A DNA stretch of 64,000 nucleotides from Actinobacteria bacterium HGW-Actinobacteria-1 (GCA_002841355.1 PHFB01000001.1:370191-434190); one strand, 5' to 3'; shown: positions 7,802 to 17,225, numbered from the stretch's first letter. Program-made: numbers and translations. The notes: generated from the sequence alone by a model not told the origin.

Positions 7802-9192
7802 GATCGCACGTCCGTCTGACTCATACCGGAGACGATCTCCCGAAAGGCACGACCGCGGTGCTCGAAGTCGTTGAACTCATCGAACGAAGCGCACGCGGGC
7901 GAAAGCAGGACGACGTCTCCTGGAAGCGCCATCCCCGCAGCCGCATGAACGGCCTCCTCCATGCCGTGCGCCTCGATGACGTCGTATCCGACACACGGTT
8001 CGAAGGCCTGGAGAAACTCCCTTGTCGACTCACCGAACACTACGGCGGCCCGGCAGCGATCGCATACCGCTGTGGCGAGTTCACTGAAGTCATTGCCCTT
8101 GTTGTGTCCGCCAAGCAAGATGACCAATGGCCTGTCGTCGAAAGCCGTTAGCGCCTTGAGCACGGCATCAGGATTGGTGGCTTTCGAGTCGTTGAAGTAC
8201 TCAACGCCGCCCACCACCCCGACTGGCTCAAGACGGTGTTCTATGGGTTCGAATGTGCGTAATGCATCAGCAAGCAAGCCGGCTCCCACGCCGACCGAGT
8301 GTGCAGCGGCCGCGGCGGCCAGTGCATTGCTGACGTTGTGGTCGCCTCGGATCATCAGTTCATCCACCCGGCAGAGCTCGACTCGGCCCGATCCATGGCC
8401 CAGAACGAGAACGCCGTTCTCGACGCGACCGAACGCCTCAGCGTGTGTTCGGCTGATAGTCCGAACATCAACGCCGCTCCCTGCCAAAGACGCCGCGTAC
8501 GGTGCGGAACCGCTGTCGTCGATATCGATGACAGCGGTGTCGCCGACTGTCAGGTTCGCGAACACCCGCGCCTTGTCTGCTGCGTACGCCTCAAGCGACC
8601 CGTGCCAGTCGATGTGGTCCGGTGTGATATTCAGAAGAACGGCCACGCGTGGGTGGAATCGTTCGGTAAGCGCGAGCTGGAAGGACGAGACCTCGGCAAC
8701 GAGAACCGTCGCGGGCCCAAGATCCCCCACGACGCTCGCGGCTGCCCGGCCTATGTTGCCGACAGTCTCGGTAGGAAGCCCCGCCTCTGAGAGCAGGTGC
8801 GCAGTCAGCGTGGTGGTAGTCGTCTTGCCATTGGTTCCGGTGACAGCGATCCAGGGAGAATCCGAGAGCCGATATGCCAACTCGATCTCGGAGACAATCG
8901 GCACCCCCAGGCTCCGTGCGCTCTGCATGAGCTGACTTGTCGGCGGCAGACCCGGGCTTGCGACCACGAGTGTCGCGTTCGGGGGGATCACGTCCGATCC
9001 GAGACGCACCTCGACGTTCGGACCACGCAGCGGCGCGACCAGCGACTCCAGATTCTCGCTGGACGAGCTGTCGATCAACGTCACTTGCACGTCGACGCCG
9101 CGCTCTGCGTCGGCCGCAAGGCGGGCGGTGACCGCACGCCCCGAGCGACCTGCTCCGAGAACCGCGATGTGTCCTGTGATGGGCTCAGCCAT
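7798..9192 (-). CDS. murD: UDP-N-acetylmuramoylalanine--D-glutamate ligase MurD
   Basis: MurD adds D-glutamate to UDP-MurNAc-L-Ala. The start at the ATG at 9192 is preceded by AGAGGGAA and gives the expected MAEPITGHIAVLGAGRSGRA N-terminus; a longer upstream frame has no family similarity. The 464-residue protein shows GTNGKTTTT, the LNITPDHIDWH segment, and the NDSKATNPD motif of MurD. It lies eight bases after mraY and overlaps ftsW by four. Confidence 0.96.
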   Translation of the reverse strand: MAEPITGHIAVLGAGRSGRAVTARLAADAERGVDVQVTLIDSSSSENLESLVAPLRGPNVEVRLGSDVIPPNATLVVASPGLPPTSQLMQSARSLGVPIVSEIELAYRLSDSPWIAVTGTNGKTTTTTLTAHLLSEAGLPTETVGNIGRAAASVVGDLGPATVLVAEVSSFQLALTERFHPRVAVLLNITPDHIDWHGSLEAYAADKARVFANLTVGDTAVIDIDDSGSAPYAASLAGSGVDVRTISRTHAEAFGRVENGVLVLGHGSGRVELCRVDELMIRGDHNVSNALAAAAAAHSVGVGAGLLADALRTFEPIEHRLEPVGVVGGVEYFNDSKATNPDAVLKALTAFDDRPLVILLGGHNKGNDFSELATAVCDRCRAAVVFGESTREFLQAFEPCVGYDVIEAHGMEEAVHAAAGMALPGDVVLLSPACASFDEFNDFEHRGRAFREIVSGMSQTDVRS

Positions 9193-9200
9193 GGTTCCCT

Positions 9201-10253
9201 CTACCGCGTCAGGGAGCCGGCGATGTACAGGGCGAACCCGGCACCCGCGAGAATGCCGGTGATAATCCAGAAGCGGACCATGATCTTCGTCTCGCTCCAA
9301 CCCTTCATCTCAAAATGATGGTGAATCGGAGCCATGCGGAAGATGCGCTTGCCCGTCAGCTTGAACGAAAGTACCTGAAGCACGACCGACAGCGTCTCGA
9401 CGAGGTAGATGCCGCCGATGAGTACCAGCAGCAACTCGGTCTTCGTCACGATCGCGAGCGCCGCCATAGCGGCACCCAACCCGAGAGAGCCCGTGTCGCC
9501 CATGAAGATGTCCGCGGGATACGAGTTGTACCACAGGAAGCCCAGACACGCGCCTGCGACTGCAGCCGCAAAGAGGACCACCTCGAGGTTGCCTTGCCGG
9601 AAAGCGATGGCCGCGTACGCCAGCATGACGATCATCACGCTGCCCGCCGCAAGCCCGTCAAGTCCGTCGGTGAGATTCACGGCGTTGCTCTCGCCGACGA
9701 CCATGAACCACACCAAGACCAGATACAGCCAGGGGACAACGATGGTGATGCTTCCCAGATGGAGCGTCGAAGTCAGGATGCCGAGGTCGAGATCGCCGAC
9801 GAACGGCACCATCACGTGCGAGCTCAGATCGGCCCAGTTGACGGCCGTCAGCGCCACAACGATCGCAACGACCGCCTGGCCGATGATCTTCGCGCGCGGA
9901 CGTAGGCCAAGAGACCGCTCATGCACGACCTTCGCGTAGTCGTCCACGAACCCAAGCAGCCCGCACGCGAGCATCGCGATGAGGGCGATGACGCCGCGCT
10001 TCCCTACTTCGCCGCTCCCCAGGTAGATCGCCGAGACTACGATGAGAATGAGGACGCCACCCATCGTCGGCGTGCCTTGTTTGACGAGGTGACCCTGTGG
10101 GCCGTCGGCGCGAACTTGCTGCCCGATATTGCGGTAGCGCAGCAAGCGGATCCAGAGCGGGAACAGCGCGCCTGAGAGCACCAGAGCCAGAACAGCCACC
10201 AGGAACACCTGGTACGTCGGGTAACGCTCGATTGCAGGTATGAAACTAAACAT
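9201..10253 (-). CDS. mraY: Phospho-N-acetylmuramoyl-pentapeptide transferase MraY
   Basis: MraY attaches phospho-MurNAc-pentapeptide to undecaprenyl phosphate, giving lipid I. The 350-residue protein has about ten membrane segments and all the canonical motifs: FVDDYAKV, NAVNLTDGLDGLA, FMGDTGSLGLG and the PIHHHFE loop. These motifs make a useful contrast with the divergent MraY-like protein at 28919-29956. The start overlaps the end of murF by eight bases. Confidence 0.97.
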   Translation of the reverse strand: MFSFIPAIERYPTYQVFLVAVLALVLSGALFPLWIRLLRYRNIGQQVRADGPQGHLVKQGTPTMGGVLILIVVSAIYLGSGEVGKRGVIALIAMLACGLLGFVDDYAKVVHERSLGLRPRAKIIGQAVVAIVVALTAVNWADLSSHVMVPFVGDLDLGILTSTLHLGSITIVVPWLYLVLVWFMVVGESNAVNLTDGLDGLAAGSVMIVMLAYAAIAFRQGNLEVVLFAAAVAGACLGFLWYNSYPADIFMGDTGSLGLGAAMAALAIVTKTELLLVLIGGIYLVETLSVVLQVLSFKLTGKRIFRMAPIHHHFEMKGWSETKIMVRFWIITGILAGAGFALYIAGSLTR

Positions 10254-11658
10254 GAGGGTTGGTTATCCCGTCTACGATGCGCTCCAGACCCATGACGCGG
10301 GATGCCTTCACCAGTACCACGTCACCTGCCGAGATAAGATCATCGAGTACCTCGCTCGCCTCGTCAGTCGTCGCACAAGGACGAACGTACTCGCTCGGCA
10401 TGCCGGCGGCAAGGGCGCCGTCCGCGATTCGCCGCGCGCGCGGGCCAACCGTCACAAGGGCGCTCAGGCCTAGCTGGGCCACATGCTCGCCCATTCGGAA
10501 GTGCGCAAGTTCCTCAAGCGAACCCAGCTCGGCCATATCGCCGAGCACGGCGATCCTCTTGTGCTCGGCAGGGACGTCGACAAGTGCTCCAAGCGCTGCG
10601 CGCATCGACGTGGGATTCGCATTGTAGGCATCGTTGATGACGGTCACTCCGGATGCGGTCTGGAAGACCTCCATCCGCATCCCAGTGAATGTGGCTTCCC
10701 GCAGGCCGAGCGCAACATCCTCGAGACTCACTTCAAGGTAGAGGCCGACCGCTGCAGCTGCGAGGGCGTTGTAGATGTTGTGTCGGCCGGGAATCGGAAG
10801 CTCGACGCGAACGCTGCCCTGCTCAGCCGTCAGCAGGAACACCGGGGTGCCTGTATCCGAGAGGTCGATCTCCGTCGCACGGACGTCGACCCCCTCGCCC
10901 AGACCATAGCGCGTGGCCGCCGCTTGCGTGCGATCCGCTAGCGCGGCCGACCACGAGTCATCGCCGTTGAGGAAGACCCGTCCCGACTCGGGTATCGCAG
11001 CAACCAGTTCACCCTTGGCCGAGGCGATCGCCTCTTCACTGCCCAGGACCTCGATATGGCTCACGCCCACGTTCGTGACAAGTCCCGCCGTGGGCCGCGC
11101 GATTTGCGCGAGGCGGGCGATCTGACCCACGCCGCGCATCGCCATCTCGACGACGAGCACACCCGTGTCGGCGCCTGCCTGCATAATGGTCAGCGGAGCG
11201 CCGAGTTCGTTGTTCTTGTTGCCCTCGGTCGCAACGACACGCATCTTCGTGCCGAGCACCGAGCGCAGGAAATCCTTCGTGGTGGTCTTGCCAGTGGAGC
11301 CGGTGACACCGATTACCGGGCACATCAGGCGCTCGCGGTGGTACGCGGCCAGCTCCTGCACGGCAGACGTCGCATCCTCCACCTGGACGAGGGCTACGTT
11401 GTGCCTGCGTGAATGAACGATCGCCTCTCGAATCGTCTCATCGTCCCGCGTCACGACGATCGCGCGAGCGCCAGCCCCAAGCGCTGCGCCAATGAACTCG
11501 TGGCCGTCGACCCGCTCGCCCGCAAATGCTACGAAAGCAGCGCCAGGGCCGACATCGCGAGAGTCGATCGCCAGCCCGTTCACCATCGTGTTCTCGTCAC
11601 CAGCGAGCAGCACGCCGCCGGTGACCTCTACAAGCTTCTTCACCGAGAGCGTCAGCAT
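10246..11658 (-). CDS. murF: UDP-MurNAc-tripeptide--D-Ala-D-Ala ligase MurF
   Basis: MurF adds D-Ala-D-Ala to the UDP-MurNAc tripeptide, completing the pentapeptide. The 470 residues show an N-terminal domain with IDSRDVGPGAAFVA, the ATP loop GVTGSTGKTTTKDFL, and NDAYNANPTSMRAAL, the MurF-specific signature of the central region. It overlaps murE by seven bases and mraY by eight. Confidence 0.97.
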   Translation of the reverse strand: MLTLSVKKLVEVTGGVLLAGDENTMVNGLAIDSRDVGPGAAFVAFAGERVDGHEFIGAALGAGARAIVVTRDDETIREAIVHSRRHNVALVQVEDATSAVQELAAYHRERLMCPVIGVTGSTGKTTTKDFLRSVLGTKMRVVATEGNKNNELGAPLTIMQAGADTGVLVVEMAMRGVGQIARLAQIARPTAGLVTNVGVSHIEVLGSEEAIASAKGELVAAIPESGRVFLNGDDSWSAALADRTQAAATRYGLGEGVDVRATEIDLSDTGTPVFLLTAEQGSVRVELPIPGRHNIYNALAAAAVGLYLEVSLEDVALGLREATFTGMRMEVFQTASGVTVINDAYNANPTSMRAALGALVDVPAEHKRIAVLGDMAELGSLEELAHFRMGEHVAQLGLSALVTVGPRARRIADGALAAGMPSEYVRPCATTDEASEVLDDLISAGDVVLVKASRVMGLERIVDGITNPHV

Positions 11659-13103
11659 AGCGACCTCAACTCCTCAGCCGCGACTTCACGATCATCGAAG
11701 TGCACCGTCCGATCGGCAAATATCTGATAGTCCTCGTGACCCTTGCCGGCGATCAGGACGGCGTCCCCTGGACGTGCGGCACAAACGGCCCGGGCGATCG
11801 CCTTCCGGCGGTCGACCTCCACGTCGGCGGCTCCACCGGCCTGGCGAACGCCATCCTCTACCTGCAGGATGATGCCGACTGGATCCTCGCTCCGCGGGTT
11901 GTCGCTCGTGATGATGAGCGTGTCCGCGCCCTCGCTTGCTGCCCGGCCCATAAGCGGGCGCTTGTCGGGGTCCCGATCGCCGCCGCATCCGAACACGACG
12001 ATGACCTTGCCCTCTGTGACAGCGCGGACCGCGCTGATCGCCTTGGCCAGGGAGTCGGGCGTGTGTGCGTAGTCAACGAGCACCGTGAATGGCTGACCTT
12101 CATCGATCCGCTCCAGACGACCTGGCACCTGAGGGGCGCTCTCCAGACCGACTACAACGTCATCGAGGCCGATTCCCAGCGCCAGCGCGGAGCCGGCGGC
12201 AACAAGCGCGTTTTCGACGTTGTAAGCACCCGCAAGCGGAAGTGTCAGTACACGCGATGCATCGCCGGCAATCAGCGTGAAGCGCGTCGAACTTGGTCCT
12301 GGCTGCTCGTTCACGGCCCTCACGAAGGCAGCGGCCGAGCGCCCGACGGTGATCGCATCTGTCAAAGAGGCGGCGAGCTCCGCGCCTGCGGCGTCGTCGA
12401 CGTTGATCACACGCGCCTCGACGTCGAGCTCGGTGAACAACCGTCGTTTGACCGACCAGTACTCCTCAAGCGTGTGGTGGTAGTCGAGATGGTCCTGCGT
12501 GAGGTTCGTAAACGCCGCAACGGCGAAGTGCGTCCCATCAACCCGGTGCAGATCGATGGCGTGGCTGGAGACTTCCATCGCTACTCCGGTGACACCGGCG
12601 TCGCGCATACGGGCGAACAGCGCCTGCAGGTCGGCAGACTCGGGGGTCGTCCGTGAGGCCACCTGTCGCTCCCCTGCAACCCGGGTCTCGACCGTCCCGA
12701 TCACGCCGGTGACCCTGCCAGCAGCTCGCATGATGCTGTCGAGCAGGTACGTGGTGGTGGTCTTTCCATTGGTACCGGTCACGCCAACGATGCCGAGATG
12801 CCGGGACGGGTAGCCATGAATGTGCGCCGATGCATGCGCGAGAGCCGAGCGTGTGTTACCTACCACCGCATTTGGGAGTCCGACATCGATCGGTCGCTCG
12901 GAGACGATCGCAACGGCGCCTCGATTCGCTGCGTCTGGAGCGAATTCGTGTCCATCATGCTGAAAGCCGGGAATGCAGAAGAACGCGTCTCCGGGACGCA
13001 CGTCGGCGGCACGGTATGCAACGCCGGAGACGGGCGTCTCAGCGCCCGTCATCGAGGTCATCTCTATGTCATTGAGCAGCGCAGATAGCGTTGTTGTGTC
13101 CAT
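11652..13103 (-). CDS. murE: UDP-MurNAc-dipeptide ligase MurE, meso-diaminopimelate type
   Basis: MurE adds the third residue of the stem peptide. The 483-residue protein has GVTGTNGKTTTTYLL, the LTQDHLDYH segment with the carbamylated-lysine region near YWSVKRRLF, and VDYAHTPDSL. In the C-terminal domain the sequence SDNPRSEDP carries the DNPR motif, which in this family is linked to use of meso-diaminopimelate rather than lysine. It starts 57 bases after the penicillin-binding protein gene and overlaps murF by seven bases. Confidence 0.96.
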   Translation of the reverse strand: MDTTTLSALLNDIEMTSMTGAETPVSGVAYRAADVRPGDAFFCIPGFQHDGHEFAPDAANRGAVAIVSERPIDVGLPNAVVGNTRSALAHASAHIHGYPSRHLGIVGVTGTNGKTTTTYLLDSIMRAAGRVTGVIGTVETRVAGERQVASRTTPESADLQALFARMRDAGVTGVAMEVSSHAIDLHRVDGTHFAVAAFTNLTQDHLDYHHTLEEYWSVKRRLFTELDVEARVINVDDAAGAELAASLTDAITVGRSAAAFVRAVNEQPGPSSTRFTLIAGDASRVLTLPLAGAYNVENALVAAGSALALGIGLDDVVVGLESAPQVPGRLERIDEGQPFTVLVDYAHTPDSLAKAISAVRAVTEGKVIVVFGCGGDRDPDKRPLMGRAASEGADTLIITSDNPRSEDPVGIILQVEDGVRQAGGAADVEVDRRKAIARAVCAARPGDAVLIAGKGHEDYQIFADRTVHFDDREVAAEELRSLC

Positions 13104-13159
13104 GTTCGCCTACCGCTCGGAAGCCCACCGATTCTAGCATAGAGGCCTGTGTTTCCCGG

Positions 13160-14926
13160 TCAGTCCTTGTCGCTTTGTGACTCGCCCGTTACCGCATCAT
13201 CCGCCGTCTTTGAGGCTTCCGAAGAGGAAGCTTTCACCGTGGTCGGCGGTATCTTCAAATGCTCCATGCAGTACGCCGACAGCTTCGAGAACGTGGGCGC
13301 TGCGACGGTTCCACCGAAGATGGAGTTCGAGGGCTCATCGATCATCACGACGATGAGCACCGCCGGGTCCTCGGCCGGCACGAATCCCGAGAAGGACGCG
13401 ATGTACTTGCCCTGTGCGTAGCCTGCTTCGCCGTCTGTTCGGGCCTTCTGGGCCGTTCCCGTCTTGCCCGCCACCGTATAGCCGGTGACGCGAGCGCCCG
13501 AACCGGTGCCCTCGGTAACGACGGCGCTCAAGACGCTGCGCATCTCGGCAGCGGTCTCGGCGGAGATAGCCCGCTTCTTCGGCCACACGAGCGTCTTGTC
13601 CGGAGAGTCCGGCAACGCCTGCAGGAAGTGTGGCGTCACGAGTTCGCCGCCGTTAGCGATCGACGCGAGCGCACGCGCAAGCTGCATTGGAGTTACGCTC
13701 ACACCCTGACCGAAGGGAATGTTGCCGATAGAGGAGGCGGACCATTGCGAGGGCGGCGGAAGCCATCCCATCGCTTCGCCAGGGAAGTCAACGCCGGTCT
13801 TCTCGGTCAGACCGAAGCGCGAAAAGTAGTCATACAACCGATCCTCGCCGAGTGCGATGCCCAGCTTGACGGCGCCCACGTTCGATGAGTTCGTGACGAT
13901 GTCCGTCAAAGACCACGTGACCTGGGCCCTGGGATGTGACTCGTGGATCGTGCGACCCCCGACCTTAAGCGTCGGCGGCAGCACGAACGTGCTCTCCGGG
14001 GTGAACATCTTCTCTTCGATGACGGCGGCAGCCGTGAGCGACTTGATCGTCGAGCCCGGTTCGTACGTATCGACGATCGGCCGGTTCCGGAACGCCTTGG
14101 CATCGGCGGTTGAGAACTTGTTCGGATCGAAGGTGGGTGTCGAGGCCATTGCGAGAATCGCTCCGGTGTTCGGGTCCATCACGAGTACCGAGCCACCCTT
14201 GGCGCCCCACTTCTCTACGGCCGCCTGCAGCTCGACGTGCGCCTGATACTGGATGTCCTTGTCGATCGTGAGGACGATGTTCTCGCCATCGACCGCATCC
14301 TCCTGGACCGAGACGCCTCCCGGAATCGGGATACCGCGTGTGCCCTTCTCGGCAATGACCTTCCCTGGCGTGCCCGCGAGGATCGAGTCGTAGTACTTCT
14401 CAACACCCGCCAGACCGATGTCGTCGATGCCGACGAAACCAAGAACCTGGCAGGCGAGCTCATTCGAGGGGTAGACGCGCCGGGCGTCGTCTTGGAAGCC
14501 GATTCCCGCCAGGTCGAGCTTCTTGAGGGCGTCGGCACGCTCAACCTCGACCTTGCGTGCGAGGTAGACGAAGGGCGTGTCCTTGTTGAGCTTCGCCAGG
14601 TAATCCTCGGCTGTTCCGCCGAGAACGCCGGCCACGGCCGTCGCAGCCGCTTCCTTGTCGACCACGGTCGAGGGAACGGCATACACGTCGCGGGCCTCCA
14701 TGCTGACAGCCAGCGGTTCACCTTCGCGGTCGTAGATAGAACCGCGCCGCGCGGGGACGTCCATTTCACGGCTCCGCTGCTCTCGTGCCATGGCGGCGTA
14801 CGCGGGTCCCGCGACGAGTTGCAGGTAGATGAGCCGAGCCCCTACACCGCCCAGGAACAAGACGAAGGCCGTCAGCAGCAGCACGTATCTGGTCGATCGC
14901 TGCGGCTTGCGGCCTTTGGGGGCCAT
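13160..14926 (-). CDS. ftsI: Division-type class B penicillin-binding protein (FtsI/PBP2/SpoVD family)
   Basis: This is the septal DD-transpeptidase that crosslinks new peptidoglycan. The ATG at 14926 has CGGGAGG upstream; an earlier start would overlap the ftsL-like gene. The 588-residue protein has a short cytoplasmic end, one membrane anchor (about 14-36), a dimerisation region with RRGSIYDREG, and the transpeptidase domain with catalytic STIK (292-295), SSN (347-349) and KTG (488-490). No PASTA domain follows. Its place between the ftsL-like gene and murE is the standard dcw position. Confidence 0.95.
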   Translation of the reverse strand: MAPKGRKPQRSTRYVLLLTAFVLFLGGVGARLIYLQLVAGPAYAAMAREQRSREMDVPARRGSIYDREGEPLAVSMEARDVYAVPSTVVDKEAAATAVAGVLGGTAEDYLAKLNKDTPFVYLARKVEVERADALKKLDLAGIGFQDDARRVYPSNELACQVLGFVGIDDIGLAGVEKYYDSILAGTPGKVIAEKGTRGIPIPGGVSVQEDAVDGENIVLTIDKDIQYQAHVELQAAVEKWGAKGGSVLVMDPNTGAILAMASTPTFDPNKFSTADAKAFRNRPIVDTYEPGSTIKSLTAAAVIEEKMFTPESTFVLPPTLKVGGRTIHESHPRAQVTWSLTDIVTNSSNVGAVKLGIALGEDRLYDYFSRFGLTEKTGVDFPGEAMGWLPPPSQWSASSIGNIPFGQGVSVTPMQLARALASIANGGELVTPHFLQALPDSPDKTLVWPKKRAISAETAAEMRSVLSAVVTEGTGSGARVTGYTVAGKTGTAQKARTDGEAGYAQGKYIASFSGFVPAEDPAVLIVVMIDEPSNSIFGGTVAAPTFSKLSAYCMEHLKIPPTTVKASSSEASKTADDAVTGESQSDKD

Positions 14927-14957
14927 CTTCGCCTCCCGGGGACGCGTCACGGCCTGT

Positions 14958-15494
14958 TCACCGCGACGAAAGACCGACGTCGCCGACCAACAGAACCTGC
15001 GCTTCACCCGCAGCTAGATCCATGATTCTGGACACGACAGCGCCAACGCCCGACGCGTCGCCCTTGGTGGATGCGGTAGTCGGCGCATCTGCCATCTCGA
15101 CCGCAGGAACGTCGATATACGTGACCTGCTGTGCCTCGGTCATGTTGAGCGCAGCGCCCGCGATGGCTTCGATTCGAGACGGCGCCTTCAGAGCGCTTGC
15201 ATCGGCCTCGAGCGACTTGCCTGCAAGCTCCTCGGAGCGGATGTCCTCCCGGAGCGAGACAGCGTCGATCGCCGCCTCCTCCGCCTGTACGGCGAGTGCT
15301 ATCCGAAGCATTCCGACGCATGCAAGCGCAACCATAGCCACGCAGCATATACGGAATAGACCCACCGAGTTGCGCGATGAGCGCGCCGAAGTCCGCCGAC
15401 GCGGCGCGGCCTGGGCAGCGGGGACGAGGCGGAGGTGCGGACGAGCAGCAGGCGCACGCCTGCTGTCGGCGATCTGACGCGCCGCCGCTCCCAT
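14958..15494 (-). CDS. FtsL-like bitopic division protein
   Basis: The 178-residue protein has a basic, Ala/Arg-rich N-terminus, a single membrane segment (about 45-68), and then a helical region (about 70-110) rich in Ala, Glu and Leu that could form a coiled coil. This is the layout of FtsL, which joins FtsB-type partners and FtsQ to activate FtsW-FtsI. FtsL sequences diverge strongly, so the call rests on topology and on the position between rsmH and ftsI. A very strong AAAGGAGG precedes the ATG. The C-terminal tail beyond residue 120 is unusual and of unknown role. Confidence 0.75.
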   Translation of the reverse strand: MGAAARQIADSRRAPAARPHLRLVPAAQAAPRRRTSARSSRNSVGLFRICCVAMVALACVGMLRIALAVQAEEAAIDAVSLREDIRSEELAGKSLEADASALKAPSRIEAIAGAALNMTEAQQVTYIDVPAVEMADAPTTASTKGDASGVGAVVSRIMDLAAGEAQVLLVGDVGLSSR

Positions 15495-15527
15495 ATTCCG
15501 CCTCCTTTGCTACGACTACTTCTGCGA

Positions 15528-16463
15528 CTACTGCTTCTCGGCCACCCTCAAGTGAGCGCTTCTCGCCCGCGGGTTGCCGTCTATCTCTGCCGCCGTTGGA
15601 ACGACGGGCTTCTTCGTCACGATTCGGAGTACCGGTTCACGTCCGCACCTGCATACCGGCAGGTCAGGCGGACAAACACATCCCTGGGATTCCTCGGCGA
15701 AGACGCTCTTCACGACGCGGTCCTCAAGCGAGTGATACGTGATGATGGCGATCCTGCCACCAGGTGCGAGCCACTTGATCGCCGAGCGGATACCTTGCTC
15801 GAGAACCTCGAGCTCGTGATTGACCTCGATGCGCAGTGCTTGGAACGTGCGACGCGCAGGATGCGGTCCGGTGCGACGTGCGGATGCCGGGATCGCGTTC
15901 TTGATGAGCTCGACGAGCTCCCCCGTCGTCGTCACCTGGTGGCGGCCCCGCGCGGCTACGATGAATGCTGCGATGCGCGAGGCCCACCGTTCGTCACCGT
16001 ACTCGCGAATGATCCTCGTGAGATCCGCTTCGCTGTAGGTGTTGATGATGTCGGCCGCGGTAGGCTGCGAATTCGAGGGATCCATCCTCATGTCGAGGGG
16101 AACGTCCTCCTGGTACGTGAAACCGCGGCCGGCTACATCCAATTGTGGCGACGATACGCCGAGGTCGAACAGGAAGCCGTCGACGTACGGGATGCTTGCG
16201 TCTGCAAGCAACCGGTCTAGTTCGCCGAAGTTTCCCTTCAGTAGAACCACATGCTGGCCGAGGGGTAGTGTGTCTCGTGCTGCGGTGAGTGCGGCGTCAT
16301 CTTGATCGATTCCTACGAGAATCCCCGTAGGCGCGATAAGCTGTGCAACCCGCTTAGCGTGACCTGCCCCGCCCAAGGTGCAATCAACGATGATCGATCC
16401 GTCGTGCAACTGAAGTTGCTGCGTCACCTCGGCCAGCAAAACTGGGATGTGCCGGTATTCCAT
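15528..16463 (-). CDS. rsmH: 16S rRNA (cytosine1402-N4)-methyltransferase RsmH
   Basis: RsmH (MraW) methylates C1402 of 16S rRNA using S-adenosylmethionine. The start at the ATG at 16463 gives MEYRHIPVLLAEV, the typical N-terminus; upstream codons belong to the mraZ region. The 311 residues include the DCTLGGAGHAKRV cofactor loop, FDLGVSSPQLD, GFTYQEDVPLDMRMDP and ITYHSLEDRVVK, all hallmarks of the family. The SD sequence is weak (AAGG), so coupling with mraZ, which ends 10 bases upstream, is likely. Confidence 0.96.
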   Translation of the reverse strand: MEYRHIPVLLAEVTQQLQLHDGSIIVDCTLGGAGHAKRVAQLIAPTGILVGIDQDDAALTAARDTLPLGQHVVLLKGNFGELDRLLADASIPYVDGFLFDLGVSSPQLDVAGRGFTYQEDVPLDMRMDPSNSQPTAADIINTYSEADLTRIIREYGDERWASRIAAFIVAARGRHQVTTTGELVELIKNAIPASARRTGPHPARRTFQALRIEVNHELEVLEQGIRSAIKWLAPGGRIAIITYHSLEDRVVKSVFAEESQGCVCPPDLPVCRCGREPVLRIVTKKPVVPTAAEIDGNPRARSAHLRVAEKQ

Positions 16464-16473
16464 TATCAAGGCC

Positions 16474-16908
16474 TTACAGAATGCCGAGTTCGGCGAGTTC
16501 CCTGGTGACATCCTCGATACGATCGGTCGTCTCACCGTTGTAAGCGGCCCACTTGTCAGCGTCCCAGACCTCGATGCGGTCGCCGTTACCGATGACCGCA
16601 ACGTCCTTGTCGAGCCCTGCATACTCGCGCAGGTTCGACGAGACGGAAATCCTCCCCGCTGCATCAAGCTCGGTCTCCACCGCGCCCGATGAGAAGAAGC
16701 GCCGGACCTGACGGAACTTGGGATCGAAATCGCCCTTGTCGGTCAGTCGACCCAGGAAGCTCACGTACTCTTCCGCGGAATGAACATAGAGGCATCCCTC
16801 AAGGCCCTTCGAGATGACAAGACGCCCGGTCATCTCTCCCCGGAACTTCGCGGGCAGCGACAGACGCCCCTTGGTGTCCAGCGTGTGCTGGTGCTCACCG
16901 AGAAACAT
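16474..16908 (-). CDS. mraZ: Transcriptional regulator MraZ
   Basis: MraZ is a DNA-binding protein of the AbrB-like SpoVT fold that represses its own dcw operon. The chosen ATG at 16908 follows GGGGAGGGACGGG and gives MFLGEHQHTLDTKGRL, the conserved start; a frame from 16941 adds 11 residues with no such support. The 144 residues contain two copies of the MraZ fold, each with a conserved DTKGRL or DAAGRI element. It is the first gene of the operon, and three matching operator repeats lie 69-98 bases upstream. Confidence 0.96.
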   Translation of the reverse strand: MFLGEHQHTLDTKGRLSLPAKFRGEMTGRLVISKGLEGCLYVHSAEEYVSFLGRLTDKGDFDPKFRQVRRFFSSGAVETELDAAGRISVSSNLREYAGLDKDVAVIGNGDRIEVWDADKWAAYNGETTDRIEDVTRELAELGIL

Positions 16909-16971
16909 CCCGTCCCTCCCCTTCGCTCCATCGGGACCCATATCAGCGCCTTCTGGCGCTCCGATGGCTCA

Positions 16972-17000
16972 ACTCTATTCCACTCCATCCCACTTTGCAA
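16972..17000 (-). promoter_or_regulatory. Predicted promoter of the mraZ-dcw operon
   Basis: On the minus strand TTGCAA (17000-16995), 17 bases and TAGAGT (16977-16972) form a -35/-10 pair, each matching consensus at four of six positions. Transcription would begin near 16965, leaving a leader of about 57 bases before mraZ. The MraZ repeats lie across the spacer, which fits repression. Confidence 0.5.
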
Positions 17001-17006
17001 CACTTT
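16977..17006 (-). promoter_or_regulatory. MraZ operator: three tandem 10-bp repeats
   Basis: Read on the minus strand the sequence is AAAGTGTTGC, AAAGTGGGAT, GGAGTGGAAT, three head-to-tail repeats with an exact 10-bp period and a shared (A/G)(A/G)AGTG core. Known MraZ sites are 3-4 direct repeats with about one helical turn spacing, with cores such as AAAGTG or TGGG. Position over the predicted promoter supports autoregulation. Confidence 0.8.
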
Positions 17007-17195
17007 ATGGGCAAGTTTCCCACCGTGCCACACCGCTGTGACACGCAGCTCCACCAGAGCAGTGAATGCGTGGGGTTCCGATCCAGACCGCCTGCGCACG
17101 AACCCTCGCGGAATCCGGCGCGTCTTAGGTTTGGCAGGCAGGATTCGGACGTTGACAGCGGAATAGAAGGAGTAGCCGGTAGTACGTCCCCGGTG

Positions 17196-17225
17196 TTGCC
17201 CATTCAAAGGGTCGAACGTTAGAAT
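17196..17225 (+). promoter_or_regulatory. Predicted promoter for the 47-residue membrane peptide gene
   Basis: TTGCCC (17196-17201), 18 bases and TAGAAT (17220-17225, five of six matches) lie 43 bases before the start codon and point away from the mraZ promoter. Confidence 0.5.

Noticed and set aside
17065..17100. tRNA-like GGTTCCGATCC near the mraZ upstream region
   Set aside because: The T-arm pattern has an extra base, and no acceptor stem, D-arm or anticodon arm can be drawn around it.
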